This document shows, in pieces, positions 45,970 through 56,316 of a stretch of 64,000 nucleotides of DNA; position 1 is the stretch's first letter; each line of letters starts with the position of its first letter. Below the pieces are notes generated by a model. That model saw only the letters and a list, made by a program, of their open reading frames with translations. It had not been told where the DNA came from and did not search any database. A program made the position numbers and the translations under genes. Location: contig CP136063.1 in assembly GCA_032622095.1 (NCBI GenBank), positions 74,999,980-75,063,979 on the forward strand, written 5' to 3'. The stretch is from Siphonodentalium dalli (Eukaryota > Mollusca > Scaphopoda > Gadilida > Siphonodentaliidae).

Positions 45970-46790
45970 TGTGTACAGTACAGTCGAGATGGAAGTGATG
46001 GCAGTATAGTGGATGCTGGACCGTCAATATCAAGAAACAGTTGTTCCTCCAGGAAGAGAGCAGACAAGAAACAACCTTCCAGAGCCACATCAGATACGAA
46101 AAGAACCAGTAAAGCTCTCGACTATCTGCACCTAATATCACATTTGTTGGGCGAAAAGTACGACACGAGTGGATTCTTGATGAAAAAACTGGTAAGTGCC
46201 TTATGTCTGTTGTTTTTATTTCAAATGTACCCATATTACAAACTGTTTCAATCAATGATAAGTGTATGTAAACAGTAATGTTTGTAAAACAAAGTTAAAC
46301 ACAAAACTTTTCAGCTCAATTTGGCAAAGTTTGAGCTATTGCCATGGGTTTGCGTCAATCTTAACGTGGATCCACCAACAGTCAGTAGTTTTGCACTGTT
46401 GCTTTCTTTCTGACAACCAAAGATATTCTATCACATAAAATGGTTTTGTCTGAAAATAGCAGACTAAAATCTCTGCTAAAGATACATTTAATCTTATATT
46501 TACATCGCAATACAATATCTTCTTGTTCACTGACCTCAATATTATGGTTCTATTCCAGACAAAATACATTATAATTAACGGCTTTAATAATTTTTGGGTT
46601 CAGGTTGATGAATTTATTTTGCTATTGCAGGGAAATCAGAGTGGTATACTGCTACGGTGACCAAACTGCTATCCGGGGTTGACGGATAAGGCAGAATATC
46701 GGGTCTACTATGATGAGGATCAAGAACGTTATGATATGTAGGATCTATTAACATATATGAAGAAGGCCACTTGCCTTTCCAATAGGTATT
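45970..46790 (+). pseudogene. Two exon-like blocks of an unknown, decayed gene
   Basis: Block 1 (about 45976-46190) follows 'ttgtgtacag' and ends at 'aaactg|gtaagtg', a good acceptor/donor pair. It encodes a Ser/Lys-rich stretch then KALDYLHLISHLLGEKYDTSGF. Block 2 (about 46631-46790) follows 'gctattgcag' and reads EWYTATVTKLLSG, then after a one-base shift AEYRVYYDEDQERYDM, which has the look of a Tudor/agenet-like small barrel. That reading is weak. A third possible exon (47264-47305, flanked by 'ttatttcag' and 'gtgagt') is even weaker. The frameshift and the TAG near 46739 suggest a pseudogene. Confidence 0.35.
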
Positions 46791-46799
46791 TGATATTAC

Positions 46800-47799
46800 C
46801 CCGTCACATTTAATTTATTAAAACAGACCCCCCCCCCTGGAAATGGTATTAGTTTCATGAGCCTGTTATCAATAATAACTCCCTACTTCAGCATCTACCC
46901 CTGTACTTGACCTATTTTCACTTTGTTATTTGTATATTGCTGTTCCATAATTATGTTACTCATAACTCACTAGAAACCCGCTTTCTTTCACAAATAAAAC
47001 TTATCTGGCTTGATATTTATATATGTGATGGTTTTCAATAGTGTCATTTTTTTATCATATTGGTCTGCCGTACATTAAAAAATAGTTCCTCCTCCAATGG
47101 TGGATGTTATTTTCTTTTCAACTCAGGATACCATGCTTTTTAAAATGGTGCATTCTACCTTCCTGTCTTTTAAATGAAAACGCCATGGTCCTTTGTCTTT
47201 AGATCATACTTCATTTTTTTTTTTATCCCTGGATTGGACTTGTACCATTTCTCTTATTTCAGTTCTCGCGACAGAACGAAAGGCCTTGCATACTTCACTT
47301 TTTGGTGAGTATCTATCAATAAATATCACATTTTGTAATCACTGTTGTCTCATGCTATCATTTTTCTATTATATATTCAAATTTCAGCTCCCAAAGATTA
47401 ATCATTGTTTGATAATCTCGAATTTTCTAAGGGAAATGTAAATTTTCAATTCGGCCATGCTGGTCACGTTTAGGATATCCTTAATTTTAAGGGTTATGCA
47501 GAATATGGAAGAAAACTGAAATGGTACATGTAGATCCATTCTGCGCACATGTCAATATTCGAACCCATTTTCAGACTGATACGCTTCCTAACTCTCGATG
47601 AAAAAGCTTCCTTTATTAGGACTTCCGCGTAGCCAAGGTGGTTATGTCGTGGATAAGATCATCGTAGTCTGGACTAGACATGCTTGGCACGCGGCTTCTA
47701 ACCCCGACAAGGGCGAAAATCGGTACTGATGTTCAAGCTTGATCTGAGTTGAGGGACATCTTAATGTGTCATTCCGATCGATAAATACAATGCTATTTC
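46800..47799. other. No supported gene
   Basis: Poly-C run at about 46829; AT-rich otherwise. Confidence 0.35.
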
Positions 47800-47889
47800 G
47801 ACAAGAAATGAGCATTTGTTCACGCCCACATAAGCAAGCACATTTGACGCAATGAACAATCATACTGAGTCTGCGTGCCTCCACATATA
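47800..47889. repeat. 90-bp sequence flanking the Helitron tandem, left copy
   Basis: 'agaaatgagcatttgttcac' ... 'gtgcctccacatatat' is repeated directly at about 49952-50041, on the far side of three Helitron-like elements. The copies differ at about ten positions. Confidence 0.8.
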
Positions 47890-48749
47890 TCTATTATATA
47901 TTTTTGGAGATATGTGTGTGTGTGGGGGGGGGGTTGTGTGTGTGTGTGAGGGTATGTGTGTGTGTGGGGGGGGGGGGGGGTGCGTGTGTGTGTGTCTGTC
48001 TGTCTGTTCGCGATGGACTCGAAAACGGCCGAGCCCATTTCGATGAAACTTGGTATGTGGGGTGCTTTCGGCCGGGGAGTGACAAGGGCCTGTTAATTTG
48101 CCCGTGCGACGTGACCGTGACCTTGAAATCGGGTCATTTCAAGGTCAAACGCCCGAGTATCACGAGATTTCGATGAAAATTAGTGTCTGTGGATACTTTC
48201 GTATGGGGAGTGTCATAAGCCTATTCGTTTGCCCGTGCGACATGACCTTGACCTTGAAATCGGGTCAATTCAAGGTCAAATCGCCAATTTTTATGGGATT
48301 TCTACGAAATTTTATACGTGGGGTTACTTTTGTCCACTGAGTGTTTTGGACGGGTCAAATCGTGACCCCGACCTGACCGTGACATTCAAAATGATCAATT
48401 CGAGGTCAAATCGGGTAAACCCGGATGGATTTCGACGGTTACTTTTGTCGGGTACTTTTGTCTGGGCAGTGTTTTGGACGGGTCAAATCGTGACCCCACC
48501 TCACCTTGACCTTCAAAATGGACAATTCAAGGTCATATCGCCGAAAAGCAGAGGGGAAACAGCCCGGACGAAGTCGGGTCCACGACGGGTACATTTGTCG
48601 GGTACTTTTGTCCGGGCAGTGTTTTGGACGGGTCAAATCGTTACCCCCACCTGACCTTGACCTTCAAAATGGAAATTCAAGGTCAAATCGCGAAATTCGC
48701 CGAAAAGCAGAGGGGAAACAGCCCGGACGAAGTCGGGTCACCCTTCTAG
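47890..48749 (+). mobile_element. Helitron-like tandem, element 1
   Basis: Starts TCTATTATATATTTTTGGAG (47890), then a GT/G-run microsatellite and (CTGT)n at 47995-48008, then 'gactcgaaaacggccgagcc'. There is an internal array of 'gaccttgacctt' / 'aaggtcaaatcg' modules. Ends with the hairpin CCCGGACGAAGTCGGG + 'tcaccctt' + CTAG (48746-48749). An extra hairpin copy at 48563-48579 hints at an internal earlier end. No Rep/helicase. Confidence 0.8.
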
Positions 48750-49121
48750 TCTCATATATTTTGATGACCTCTGTTTGTTTGTCTGTCTGTCCTTTATAGA
48801 ATCGAAAACGGGTTGACCGATCAAGACCAAACTTCCTATCCAAAGGTAAAATCCCACGGTAATCGTCGACGTCGCATTTTGGAGAAGCCCAGAGTACCCA
48901 TTCTCCACTCTCAGTCACAAAAAACGGCACTGCGGTGGTTAATCAAGTGATAATTTAATGAGCGTTTATTTTTGACGCATCGCTATAAAGAGCGTTTGTT
49001 TACCATTCAACGTTATTAGCATCTGCAGAGAGATATACGGGAACATCTCGGAAACGGGTGGAGCTATCGACTTGAAATTTGGATTTTGAATAGCCCGGAC
49101 AACGTCGGGCTCATCGGCTAG
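48750..49121 (+). mobile_element. Helitron-like tandem, element 2
   Basis: Begins TCTCATATATTTTGATGACC immediately after the CTAG of element 1. Ends with the hairpin CCCGGACAACGTCGGG + 'ctcatcgg' + CTAG (49118-49121). It is 372 bp and belongs to a different subfamily by body ('gggttgaccgatcaagacca'). Confidence 0.8.
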
Positions 49122-49928
49122 TCTGTTATATATTTTGGGAAATCTGTCTGTCTGTCTGTTCGCGATGGACTCGGGAACGACCGAGCCAATTTCGTATATT
49201 GGTATGTGGGGATACTTTCGGCCAGGGAGTGGCTTGTGCCTACTAATTTGCCCGTGCGACGTGACATTGGCCTTGAAATCGGGTCATTTCAAGGTCAAAC
49301 GCCCGAGTATCACGGGATTTCGATGAAAATTAGTGTCTAGGGATACTTTCGTATGGGAGTGTCGCAAGCCTATTAATTTGCCCGTGCGACGTGACCTTGA
49401 CCTTGAAATCTGGTCAATTCAAGGTCAAATCGCGAATTTTGATGGGATTTCGACGAAATTTGATACGTGGGGTTACTTTTGTCCACTGAGTGTTTTTGAC
49501 GGGTCTAGTCGTGACCCCGACCTGAGCTTGACCAAAATGATCAATTCGAGGTCAAATCGGGTAAAACCGGATGGATTTCGACGGGTACTTTTGTCGGGTA
49601 CTTTTGTCCGGGCAGTGTTTTGGACGGGTCAAATCGTGACCCCACCTGACCTTGACTTTCAAAATGGACAACTCAATGTCAAATCGCGCAATTCGCCGAA
49701 AAGCACAGGGGAAACAGCCCGGTCCAATTCAAGGTCAAATCGGGTCAAACCGGATGGATTTCGACGGGTACTTTTGTCGGGTACTTTTGTCCGGGCAGTG
49801 TTTTGGACGGGTCAAATTGTGACCCCACCTGACCTTGACCTTTAAAATGGACAATTCAAGGTCAAATCGCGCAATTCGCCGAAAAGCAGAGGGGAAACAG
49901 CCCGGACGATGTCGGGTCCACCTGCTAG
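49122..49928 (+). mobile_element. Helitron-like tandem, element 3
   Basis: Begins TCTGTTATATATTTTGGGAA directly after element 2 and ends with the hairpin CCCGGACGATGTCGGG + 'tccacctg' + CTAG (49925-49928), then T and a (TA)n tract. The body closely resembles element 1. Confidence 0.8.
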
Positions 49929-49951
49929 TATATATATATATATATATTTAG

Positions 49952-50041
49952 ATTAGAAATGAGAATTTGTTCGCGCTCACTGAAGCAAGCACATTTGAAG
50001 AAATGAACACTCAGATACTGAGTCCGTGCCTCCATAAATAT
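49952..50041. repeat. 90-bp sequence flanking the Helitron tandem, right copy
   Basis: Direct copy of 47800-47889 ('agaaatgagaatttgttcgc' ... 'gtgcctccataaatat'). Confidence 0.8.
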
Positions 50042-50214
50042 GATATATATATATACTGCATCAATGTAATCTGTTCTGCAAGCTGAGCACAAGAGTCACT
50101 CACATCTTACGTTTTCATTTGTAAAATGCTGAGAAAGAATGGTATCTTCAAAGATTAAAAATTTGACATTGCAATTAACGTTGATTATCTGGCGCTAAAA
50201 CACGAATCCTGATT

Positions 50215-50350
50215 TTCTATTGGCCAGCTAACTTTAGTTTTAGATTCACCAGCTTCGCCCGCTGATGGGTGAAAAAATTTGAACACGGTGCCAACCAGCG
50301 TCAGAAATGTTCTAGCGCCGCCAGGGGTCGCACAATCGAGCACAACCATA
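50215..50350. repeat. TLR2 3'-flank segment, homologous to 34172-34335
   Basis: See 34170-34450. Once the LINE insertion at 50384-51781 is removed, this lies about 0.6-0.8 kb from the TLR2 stop, comparable with its place at TLR1. Confidence 0.65.
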
Positions 50351-50605
50351 AAAATGTTTACCATACACAATATACAGTAGATATATATCTTTATTTCCTC
50401 CTCATGGGAGATCATTGATACATATACAATTAAATCACACAAAAACAAATAAATCAAAAACAAAAATGGCAATATACACACATAGGACATAACGCCATAT
50501 ATAATTTATTTACAATGAGATAATAAAAATATAGCAATACTGTAAATCGAACATTCTTACTTCAAAGCGTGTCAGACATAGTCACACACGCACCCGTAAA
50601 CCCCA

Positions 50606-50644
<39 letters not shown>

Positions 50645-51814
50645 CTCTCTCTCTCTCTCTGGTACACACACCCTCGCTCACACACACATCATCCCCCCTT
50701 ACACATGCAAAGCTAACCATACTACTACACATGTATGGATGCTACTCCGATCTAGCACAGTTTAGGCCAAGATGCCAACATGATATCATGCGGACAACTA
50801 CAATCAGAGTACAAGCAAAATATACGACATACATAATCAGATTCGGAAATGTACACACGTATGTTAAGGATACAATGCAAGTAGAACATTGGCACGGTCA
50901 TAATCGATTACATACACATCAGTCATGCATGTACCATGTGAGTTTACGCTAACTTATAATGCGTGATCTACATGTACATAGACATAAAATGCTTATAAAT
51001 GTAATCCAAGCATTATCGGGTAAATGTATCGCCGAAAACAACCTCAATTTTCAGCTACCATTTGGTGTCATGAGTGTGTGGTATAAGCGAATAACGCCCA
51101 CCGAGCCTAGGTGTTACATGTATGTAAATTTCCTTTACTTATATATCATCGCATTCTCAGATAATGTTATTAAGTCAACATAGCGTTTCCATAGACCAGC
51201 CGACTTTTTAACCAAAAAAATTAATTGGGTCCTCCGTATATTCCAGTGGCATCGTCACGAAATCAGTTAATCCAGAAAGAAACATTCGAGTTTAGATTCT
51301 GAACTCAGTTTATAGAATTTTAGGTAGAATTCGATATCAAAGTTGTTCAAAATGTCGAATGCCACAAGGTTCCTCTCCGATGTTATTGATGTGCATTCGC
51401 ATATGGTATGTTTAACAACGTCGTTGTGTTCGTGACTGCAGATAGGACATACCTGTTTCTCACCAGGTAACATAGCCATAAGGCGAGCAACAAGCGTATA
51501 CGAAGATTTATATTTTGGGAAGCATCGAAATTTTCCCCAAAGGTGAGACATGGTTAATTCTGGTTGTATGGCAGCGAACCGAGCAAGTCTACTGTCGCCA
51601 TTTATAATTGCTACTCTTCAGAACACCTGATTTTCCATTTGTCTTTCAATACATTCTTCCATGTTAGTTTATTCGGGAATTCGTGTAAATCAATATAAGT
51701 GATCAGGTAGTGGACCATGTTATATTTCTGGAGTGTTGTAATCATGTCAGCTATGAATTTTGTTTTTACTAATCTCTGAGTAAAAATGTTTACCACACAC
51801 AATATACAGTAGAT
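50351..51814 (-). mobile_element. 5'-truncated LINE with ~33-bp target-site duplication
   Basis: 'aaaatgtttaccatacacaa' + 'tatacagtagata' (50351-50383) is repeated with one change at 51782-51814. Between them, on minus, are remnants of a LINE C-terminus: FPNKLTWKNVLKDKWK near 51640, and LARLMAMLPGEKQVCPICSHE (approximate reading) with H and C farther on at 51390-51450, a zinc-binding tail. The 3' end carries 'ggaaataaaga' next to the duplication, a plausible poly-A signal. A (CT)n tract (50608-50660) lies in the 3' untranslated part. Open frame 51267-51551 is nearly continuous, so decay is moderate. Confidence 0.75.
50608..50660. repeat. (CT)n microsatellite
   Basis: About 50 bp of CT with one 'att' interruption. 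Confidence 0.9.
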
Positions 51815-52415
51815 AGACAGTCGTCATTGATTAATCAGTCTTTACTAAATTGGATTATCCCATTCAAGTATTAAAATATACATTGGAGTGGTCTATTATT
51901 CATTTGGGAGGTTTTCATGAAAACAAGCAGACGACTGACAGAAAGTAGATATATAACACAAGGGCAGAATGATTCATATTCATAGGTCGGAAATATTCAC
52001 ATAATAAGATATGGTCGTTTGTTGAACTTATTATCTGACATTTTTCTAAGGTAACGATTCGTGCCTGAATGAGTATTTAGTATAGAAAGTGTTAACACCA
52101 ACTTATTCGGACTCCCATGGTACGTACCCGGATGTTTGATTATCCAAAAAGGGTGTCTCACTTTGTAGCATGCAATTTTTGTGGATTAAATAGCGTTGGA
52201 GATAAACATACACTGTTCGTGACCTCGCCGGCAAGCTACACAATGTTTTGATACTCGAATTCCCGACTATCCAATTCAACGGAGTACATTTCTGGGTCCC
52301 TGCAAATAAGACTAGATGCCTGATTAGGATAGAACTCAGAAATGAAGATGCTGGACTTAAATACATTACCATTGTGATATATAGATAAATAGATCTGATC
52401 GTGTGATTTTCTGAT
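51815..52415. other. TLR2 3' flank
   Basis: No gene. 52115-52180 aligns with 34385-34450 downstream of TLR1 ('cccggat', 'tagcatgcaat'). Confidence 0.5.
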
Positions 52416-54363
52416 TTACAAGATTGTTTCTGCTGTGTCCCCGCGGGTTCGTTCAAGTTGTCTTCCTCTATTTCGAGTATATGCACCACTCGAAAGCGCA
52501 CGTGCAATCTTTTCTGTGAAAAGTGCTTCGTTTGTATCGATATGGGTAAATGTTTTGAGACAAAGTTGAATATCTGATTCTAATTCATCGGTCGGGACAT
52601 CCTCCAGCATTACAATGATGAGTCGCCTGTTGCGCCTTGAAAGAAATTTCAGAAATGCTGTTCGCAGCTCGAATAGACACCATTCGCTCTGAGTGAAGTT
52701 AATACTGAACACCATGATCACGTGGCGGCTGGAATCAATCCCGTCGATGATATTTTCGGCAATTGATTTCCCCGGGATGAAATCTTTGTGATGAAGGCAG
52801 AAGTTAAATCTGTCATGTTTGTATCCATTCATTTTTTCCAAGAAAACACGGGTTACCCAATTCACGTCAGCCTCTGCGTAGCAGATCATTGCGTCGTAGA
52901 CGTAATTCACGTTGTCGACAGTTTCGTCTCTTCCACAAGGAAAAACTAAACCAAGCTTCGCATACAACACAGCTCTAACTTCTAGTCGGAATTTCCACGT
53001 GACGACGAATAAAACTATGGCTACCAATGTAATACTTGCGAAAGCTATAGCCATTATGAGTTCGTCAGTTGATATTTCAGCGGCGTTTCGATCAGGCTGT
53101 ACGAGCGCGTCGGTTGATTGCTGAGTGGTCTTTATTCCTGAGGAAGGGGGGGCATATTTGTTGTTTAGTATCATTAAACTCTGAGATGATCATTTTTCTC
53201 GAATTTGTCGTTTGTGTGCATGTTAGGTTCCAGAAGGGATCTCCAGTTTCACCGTTTCGTAACATGTACTTGACCAATTTAACAGTTTCTAGTATACCAC
53301 AATCACATTTGAATGGGTTTCCACTCAAGTCGACACGAACAGTGCGTAATTTCATCAAGTGATCAACCTGGTCCTTTGACAGACTAGTTATGTTATTTTT
53401 CGATAAATCCAAAATAGTTTTCCCAGCGGGTCGCTGGTCATGTATACTGAAATCCGTAATTCTGTTTGAAGAGAGATCGACGTACTTGATGGAAGGAAAC
53501 GATAGCCAATTGACGGACCACTTGCTCAATAACGATGGGAAATAGTTTATTGAACATCCAGATGAATTCATTGTCTCAAGCGCGGTGAAGTTAGCGAAGG
53601 TCGAAATATTTTCCAGAATGAATGCAGTTACCTCATCGAAGCAAAATCGAATGGTCTTGAGCAAACCATATACACAGTTATTTTGAAACATTCTCAAAGC
53701 TTTTAGTGCCTGCAGTGTTGATGGGGATATTGTAGGAGCAGCGTGGCAACCACCGTAAATGCCGTTAAATGGCTGGCACCCAAGCTCCCGCTGGTCGCCC
53801 ACTGTTACTGTTGAATTTATCCATTTGAATTTTCGCATATATATTGGACCACAGAAATTTCCCCTGGCGAACTCCAAGCCCAATCGGCCATCGAAAGCTA
53901 CTTCTGAGTTAGAAATATCGACTTCCGATAATGATGTCATATCATAATTTACCAAGTCCACATTTTTCACGTAAACATAACAACCATTTATGTTGAGATA
54001 AGCGATGCCCAATGTTTTTATTAAGGACAAAATCACACCCCGATGATGAACATTACAACGGATATTCAGCGCATAGCACATCCTCTTCGACTTCCTGTTT
54101 CGAGAAATCCACGAGGAAATATCCGTAATAGAAAGTACGCCATAGTCAAGCTCACACGTTATATTGACACACTTATAAGATAATCCGATATCCACGAGTT
54201 CTCCAGAATAATGACAAATATCTCGCAATCCGACAGGCAGTGAGGCAGTCCAATTTGAAGTAGGCACAGATAGGTTTGCACTTGCATGTGTTATTTGCTT
54301 CAGATGGCCGATCACGATTTGCATGCACACAATAGCTGTATTTACCTGCCGGTACCGATTCAT
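52416..54363 (-). pseudogene. Second Toll-like receptor, frame broken before the TM helix
   Basis: Paralogue of the 34613-36502 receptor with the same order: signal peptide, cysteine-rich N-terminus, LRRs (KYVDLSSNRITDFSIHDQ, ILDLSKNNITSL), LRR C-terminal cap (NPFKCDCGILETV), TM helix (IAFASITLVAIVLFVV) and TIR (YDAMICYAEAD; HHKDFIPGKS; NFTQSEWCLFEL). The likely start is the ATG at 54363; the frame is open farther upstream only through a TTG. The ectodomain frame stops at 53092, whereas the TM-TIR part is open in another frame from 53174 to 52416. Between the last cap cysteine and the TM helix this copy has about 52 extra bases (53098-53151) including a run of seven C, and 52 is not a multiple of three. 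It may be a true pseudogene, a length-variable allele or a homopolymer error. Confidence 0.85.
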
Positions 54364-54453
54364 GTTGAACCCCGTGTAAGCATTCCACCGACTGAGAGTA
54401 TACAAACATATGCATATAAGATTTCAACCATAACTTAACGCATATTAAATGTT

Positions 54454-54484
54454 AACTTCCTTCTTAGCGCACGTTTATTTTCGG
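54454..54484 (-). promoter_or_regulatory. Conserved upstream block, TLR2
   Basis: On minus: 'aaataaacgtgcgctaagaa' then 'ggaagttaac', about 91 bp before the ATG. See 36589-36612. Confidence 0.55.
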
Positions 54485-54857
54485 GCGTCAGTGATACTGA
54501 ATGGTAGATTGCGTTTTGTTAAGCATGATCGTGTTACGTTCTGGCATGTGCCGAATGATAGAATCGCTCATGTGCTATTGCGATATAGGCTGTGCGAATG
54601 AAAAAAGCGACAAGTTTTAGTGACAAGAGAACCATAGTCAGAAATGGCAACGCCATCTACATCATATTATTAGGCATATATAAAATATATTGCAGCTTTA
54701 ATGTAGTGATTGTGAAAAATATCTATATAGGTAATGGCTATATATTGTCGATTATATCTAATTGTTATGTATATGTGTATAATATGTGCTTGATGAGAAA
54801 GAATATGAACACATTTTTTAAATCGGACGTGCCAAACTAAAGTTATGATAACAGTTG

Positions 54858-55025
54858 TATTTACCTGCATGTACCTATTCGTGTTGAAACCCGTGTAAGC
54901 ATTCGACCAACTGAGAGCATATAAGTATATGGATATAAAATGGTCTACTATAGCTGAACCAATATCAAATATCAACTTCCTTGTTAGCGCGCGTTTATTT
55001 TCGGCCGTTATTGTTAGTGAATGGT
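54858..55025 (-). pseudogene. Truncated third TLR 5' end
   Basis: Homologous to TLR2 from about 90-150 bp upstream of the start through the first few codons (NRYMQVNT against NRYRQVNT). The start codon position reads ACG, and homology stops immediately after the 'caggtaaata' stretch at 54860. The upstream block is retained at 54974-55004 ('aaataaacgcgcgctaacaa', 'ggaagttgat'). The rest of the gene is absent. It lies between TLR2 and its own upstream DNA. Confidence 0.75.
54974..55004 (-). promoter_or_regulatory. Conserved upstream block, third copy
   Basis: Same motif, about 92 bp from the vestigial start position (54882). Confidence 0.5.
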
Positions 55026-56175
55026 AGAATGCGCTTTGTTAAAGACATATTATGTATTTGTTATGGTGCGTGAAACTGATCAGTATCCAGGCGCTATGTC
55101 AACTGGGTGCATGTAGCATTATACTAACATTGCCGACAATCAGAAGCAATTCGACCGTACCACTCCATAGAAAACATCGTCTGAACTACGTTCAATTGTA
55201 AATATTTACTACTCGATTCGGGACTCATCTATCGGCGATAAACTAAAGAAAACGATTTCGCCATCGAGAGTTACTGCATTTAATTAATTTATAAGAATGA
55301 CGCTGTGTGTTGTCAATTTAGATATACTATTGGTAAAAATTACTACTTTGAACAAGATTATTCCCATTTATATTGGATATCCCTACCAGAGTGTTTCACA
55401 TCACTTTAAACATGATTGTTCTACGTTCTGTCATGTACCGAATAACAACACAGGCCAAAATCGAATATGGGCTGCGTCCAATTATTTTTACATGAGTTGC
55501 GTCCCTCCTTCGACTGTATTCGCCTGTTTTAGACTGCCAATGCAAAAGTTTACTCAATAGTGGATGTTTGCAGATGAGGCGAACCTTATATGTATGTGAT
55601 GTTGGACAAATTAGTCACACGTCAGTCCCATACTAAACTTGCAATAGGTCAGCTTAGTTTTTGTCTACGGTATACTATCCACTGCCGAGCCCACACATAC
55701 CTACCTACTACAGTCAACCGATGACTCATTCGCACACCAGGCTTAGGTGGTAGATCTTTCTGGATTGTGGTTCAGTAACAGTTGATTTGTGTAATGGTCA
55801 CCACTAAAGCAATTGATACATGACGTCACAGATTCCACCGAATTCTCTGGCGGCGAGATGTACGAAGCTTGTGTAGTGTACTCGCATGTGTGTCCACGGC
55901 ATATACCCACCAACGCAGACCCGAACATAACACCCGCTTACACCTTTATTTTGAGCCGGCATCGGCTTTCATTTGTGTGTGTCTAAAGTGGCACAATCAT
56001 GTCAATATATTTGGGTTAGTTTGGTGCGATTCGGTATGATGGGTACTGTATGGAGTTTGCAAAACCAATGGTAATTTTACAGGCATTTCAGCTAATGTTA
56101 TGATCATCACATGATAGAGTAGTGCTCATGACCATAGCTGCTTTCGTCAAAACATTACAGTCACTTCAACTATTT
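55026..56175. other. No gene; contains one copy of the 38187-38285 repeat
   Basis: 55448-55530 matches 38187-38285. An 87-codon open frame at 55297-55560 includes that repeat and is not credible as a gene. Confidence 0.5.
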
Positions 56176-56316
56176 TTGGTATTTAAAGTACGTTTACAAA
56201 TAACAATATACAGCGATTATCATATGTATTCGACACCTCTGCACCGAATTTGACAGAAATGCGATATAAATCTAAGCAAATTAAGAAAAGAGGAAGAAAA
56301 TCAGACGGTTAAATAC
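56176..56316 (+). pseudogene. LINE ORF1 region, left half (split by the inverted-repeat element)
   Basis: Matches 39050-39120 ('tatgtattcgacacctctgc'), then reads MRYKSKQIKKRGRKSDG, lysine/arginine-rich as LINE ORF1 N-termini can be. It is cut at 56317 and continues at 59363. Confidence 0.65.

Noticed and set aside
47820-48176. Cysteine/valine/glycine-rich small proteins
   Set aside because: Frames through a GT/GGG microsatellite at the 5' end of a Helitron-like element.
52416-54405. Two separate genes: an LRR-only protein and a TM-TIR protein
   Set aside because: Together they are collinear with the intact paralogue, and the second frame has no signal peptide. A frame break in one gene is simpler.
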